Shown here: positions 3,770 through 5,545 of the stretch, piece after piece
Position numbering within the stretch: the stretch's first letter is position 1
Layout: each line of letters starts with the position of its first letter
Assembly (NCBI GenBank): GCA_022739095.1
Contig: JAIJEI010000141.1
Location: forward strand, 1 to 5,545
Source: Bifidobacterium sp.
GTDB lineage: Bacteria > Actinomycetota > Actinomycetes > Actinomycetales > Bifidobacteriaceae
Reading direction: 5' to 3'
DNA: 5,545 nucleotides
Translations under genes and position numbers: made by a program
Notes under the pieces: generated by a model
The model's input: the letters and a program-made list of their open reading frames with translations, nothing else
Databases searched by the model: none
Told to the model about the DNA's origin: nothing

Positions 3770-5545
3770 ATGTTCGAACGGTTTACCGACCGTGCACGGC
3801 GCGTGATCGTGTTGGCGCAGGAAGAGGCGAGGGCCCTTCAGCACAACTACATCGGCACCGAACACCTGCTGCTCGGCCTGATCCGCGAAGGTGAGGGTGT
3901 AGCCGCCAAGGCACTCGCCTCGAAGGGCGTGGAGCTGGATGCCACCCGCAAGCAGGTTGAAGAAATGATCGGCAAGGGCAACGCGGCTCCGAACGGGCAC
4001 ATCCCCTTTACTCCGCACGCCAAGCAGGTGTTGGAGTTTTCGCTGCGCGAAGCCCTGCAGCTGGGTCACAGCTACATCGGCACCGAGCACATCCTGCTCG
4101 GCCTGATCCGCGAGGGTGAGGGCGTGGGCACGCAGGTGCTCATCAAGATGGATGTTGATCTGGGCGAACTGCGCAGCGCGACCATCGATATGATTCGCGG
4201 CAATTCCGGCACCTCGGCCGACGGCAAGGGCGATCTGGCCAACGCGGGCGGCGTGGCGGACAAGCAGAACAAGTCCGGCTCCGCCATTCTCGACCAGTTC
4301 GGCCGCAACCTGACCGCCGAAGCCGCCGAAGGCAAGCTGGACCCGGTCATCGGCCGCACCAACGAGATCGAGCGCGTCATGGTCGTGCTCTCCCGCCGCA
4401 CCAAGAACAACCCGGTGCTGATCGGCGAGCCCGGTGTGGGCAAGACCGCCGTGGTCGAAGGCCTGGCCCAGAAGATCCAGGCCGGCGACGTGCCGGAGAC
4501 CCTGAAAGGCAAGCAGGCCTACTCGCTGGACCTCGGTTCCATGGTGGCCGGCTCCCGCTACCGCGGTGATTTCGAGGAGCGCCTGAAGAAGGTGCTGAAG
4601 GAAATCAAGACCCGTGGCGATATCGTGCTGTTCATCGATGAGATCCACACCATCGTGGGCGCCGGCTCCGCCGACGGCGCGCTGGGTGCCTCCGACATGT
4701 TGAAGCCGATGCTGGCTCGTGGTGAGCTCCAGACCATCGGTGCCACCACTACCGACGAGTACCGCAAGTACATCGAGAAGGACGCGGCGCTGGAACGCCG
4801 ATTCCAGCCCATCCAGGTGCATGAGCCGACCATCGCCGAGACCATCGAGATCCTGAAGGGCCTGCGTTCCCGTTACGAGAACCACCATCACGTGACCATC
4901 ACCGATGGTGCGTTGCAGTCTGCCGCAGAGCTGTCCAGCCGTTACATTCAGGATCGCAACCTGCCGGATAAGGCCATCGATCTGATCGATGAGGCCGGTG
5001 CGCGTCTGCGCATCAAGCGCCTGACCGCCCCGCCCGAGCTTAAGGAACTCGACGAGAAGATCGCCAAGATCGCCGCCGACAAGGACGAGGCCATCAAGGG
5101 TCAGGACTTCGAGAAGGCCGCTGAACTGCGCGACAAGCAGGAGAAGTTGGAAGCCGAGCGCAAGGCGAAGGAAGATTCCTGGCGCGAAGGCGAGTCCGAC
5201 GTCAAGATGGTCGTGGATGAGGATGTGATCGCCGAGGTCATCAGCTCCACCACCGGTATTCCGGTGTTCAAGTTGACCCAGGCCGAGTCCAAGAAGCTGC
5301 TCAACATGGAAGCCGAACTGCACAAGCGCATCATCGGCCAGGATGAGGCGGTCTCCGCCCTGTCCCGCTCCATTCGCCGTACGCGTGTGGGCCTGAAGGA
5401 CCCGAAGCGTCCGTCCGGTTCGTTCATCTTCGCCGGCCCCACCGGCGTGGGCAAGACCGAGCTGGCCAAGACGCTCGCCGAATTCCTGTTCGACGATGAG
5501 GACGCGCTGATTCGCGTGGATATGTCCGAGTTCTCCGAGAAGTAC
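3770..5545 (+). CDS. clpC: ATP-dependent unfoldase ClpC, N-terminal 592 residues (3' end outside window)
   Basis: ClpC is a hexameric Hsp100/AAA+ unfoldase that feeds proteins to the ClpP protease. The ATG at 3770 follows AGGAAGGA (3757-3764) at 5 nt, and MFERFTDRARRVIVLAQEEA is the expected family start. The frame stays open to the edge without a stop. In order: a double Clp_N substrate/adaptor domain with two YIGTEH-L/I-LLGLIREGEGV repeats (Y27 and Y102 onward); a Gly/Ser/Asp linker (about 144-168); the D1 AAA+ domain with Walker A GEPGVGKT (219-226, K225), Walker B LFIDE (D290-E291) and arginine-finger region ERRF (342-345); the ClpC-type middle region with a UVR motif beginning DFEKAAELRDKQ (from 446); then D2 with Walker A GPTGVGKT (556-563, K562). 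The UVR motif separates ClpC from ClpA and ClpB. Family members are about 810-870 residues, so roughly 220-280 residues are missing at the right. It is divergent from usp; regulation by ClgR is plausible by analogy. Confidence 0.97.
   Translation, partial: MFERFTDRARRVIVLAQEEARALQHNYIGTEHLLLGLIREGEGVAAKALASKGVELDATRKQVEEMIGKGNAAPNGHIPFTPHAKQVLEFSLREALQLGHSYIGTEHILLGLIREGEGVGTQVLIKMDVDLGELRSATIDMIRGNSGTSADGKGDLANAGGVADKQNKSGSAILDQFGRNLTAEAAEGKLDPVIGRTNEIERVMVVLSRRTKNNPVLIGEPGVGKTAVVEGLAQKIQAGDVPETLKGKQAYSLDLGSMVAGSRYRGDFEERLKKVLKEIKTRGDIVLFIDEIHTIVGAGSADGALGASDMLKPMLARGELQTIGATTTDEYRKYIEKDAALERRFQPIQVHEPTIAETIEILKGLRSRYENHHHVTITDGALQSAAELSSRYIQDRNLPDKAIDLIDEAGARLRIKRLTAPPELKELDEKIAKIAADKDEAIKGQDFEKAAELRDKQEKLEAERKAKEDSWREGESDVKMVVDEDVIAEVISSTTGIPVFKLTQAESKKLLNMEAELHKRIIGQDEAVSALSRSIRRTRVGLKDPKRPSGSFIFAGPTGVGKTELAKTLAEFLFDDEDALIRVDMSEFSEKY
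3848..4126 (+). repeat. Clp_N internal duplication visible at DNA level
   Basis: Bases 3848-3901 and 4073-4126, 225 bp (75 codons) apart, match at 48 of 54 positions by my hand comparison. They encode the two copies of YIGTEH-L/I-LLGLIREGEGV in the ClpC N-domain. The protein repeat is a family trait; the nearly identical codon choice is stronger than the protein repeat alone requires and may reflect strong shared codon bias or occasional gene conversion. Confidence 0.7.

Noticed and set aside
3719..5323. A 534-codon open frame on the minus strand opposite clpC
   Set aside because: It lies entirely antisense to a highly conserved ClpC reading frame and its upstream gap. Its Leu/Gly/Asp/His-rich translation is what reversed GC-biased codons give, and it matches no family I know.

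Overview
The window looks like a chromosomal, mostly housekeeping segment of a high-GC Gram-positive bacterium. The best guess is a Bifidobacterium close to B. longum. Reasons: GC-rich codon use with preference for C/G in third positions; a long CspB-like cold shock protein of the actinobacterial type next to a DUF3027 gene, a family I know only from Actinobacteria; and an actinobacterial-type ClpC. The genus comes from recognising the proteins, not from a search. I see no mobile element, tRNA, rRNA or CRISPR array.

Layout, left to right. (1) 2-784 (+): C-terminal part of a sensor histidine kinase whose start and phospho-accepting His lie outside the window. (2) 854-1243 (+): cold shock-domain protein with a C-terminal helical extension. 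(3) 1252-2442 (+), 8 nt further on and probably translationally coupled: DUF3027 protein with a Cys/His cluster and a very acidic tail. (4) 2443-2654: convergent gap with two long hairpins. (5) 2655-3620 (-): tandem-domain universal stress protein. (6) 3621-3769: divergent promoter region, with a possible 17-codon leader ORF overlapping the usp start. (7) 3770-5545 (+): first 592 codons of clpC, running off the right edge.

The theme is stress and signalling: an envelope sensor kinase, an RNA/DNA-binding cold shock protein with an uncharacterised partner, a nucleotide-binding stress protein and a protein-quality-control unfoldase. The cspB-DUF3027 pair is the only part that looks functionally undescribed. 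A nucleic-acid binder is coupled to a probable metal-binding protein whose last ~150 residues are disordered and polyanionic. No obviously new defence, mobile or biosynthetic system is visible. The remaining points of interest are the hairpins, the leader ORF, an insertion in the kinase ATPase domain, and the asymmetric ATP motifs of the Usp protein.
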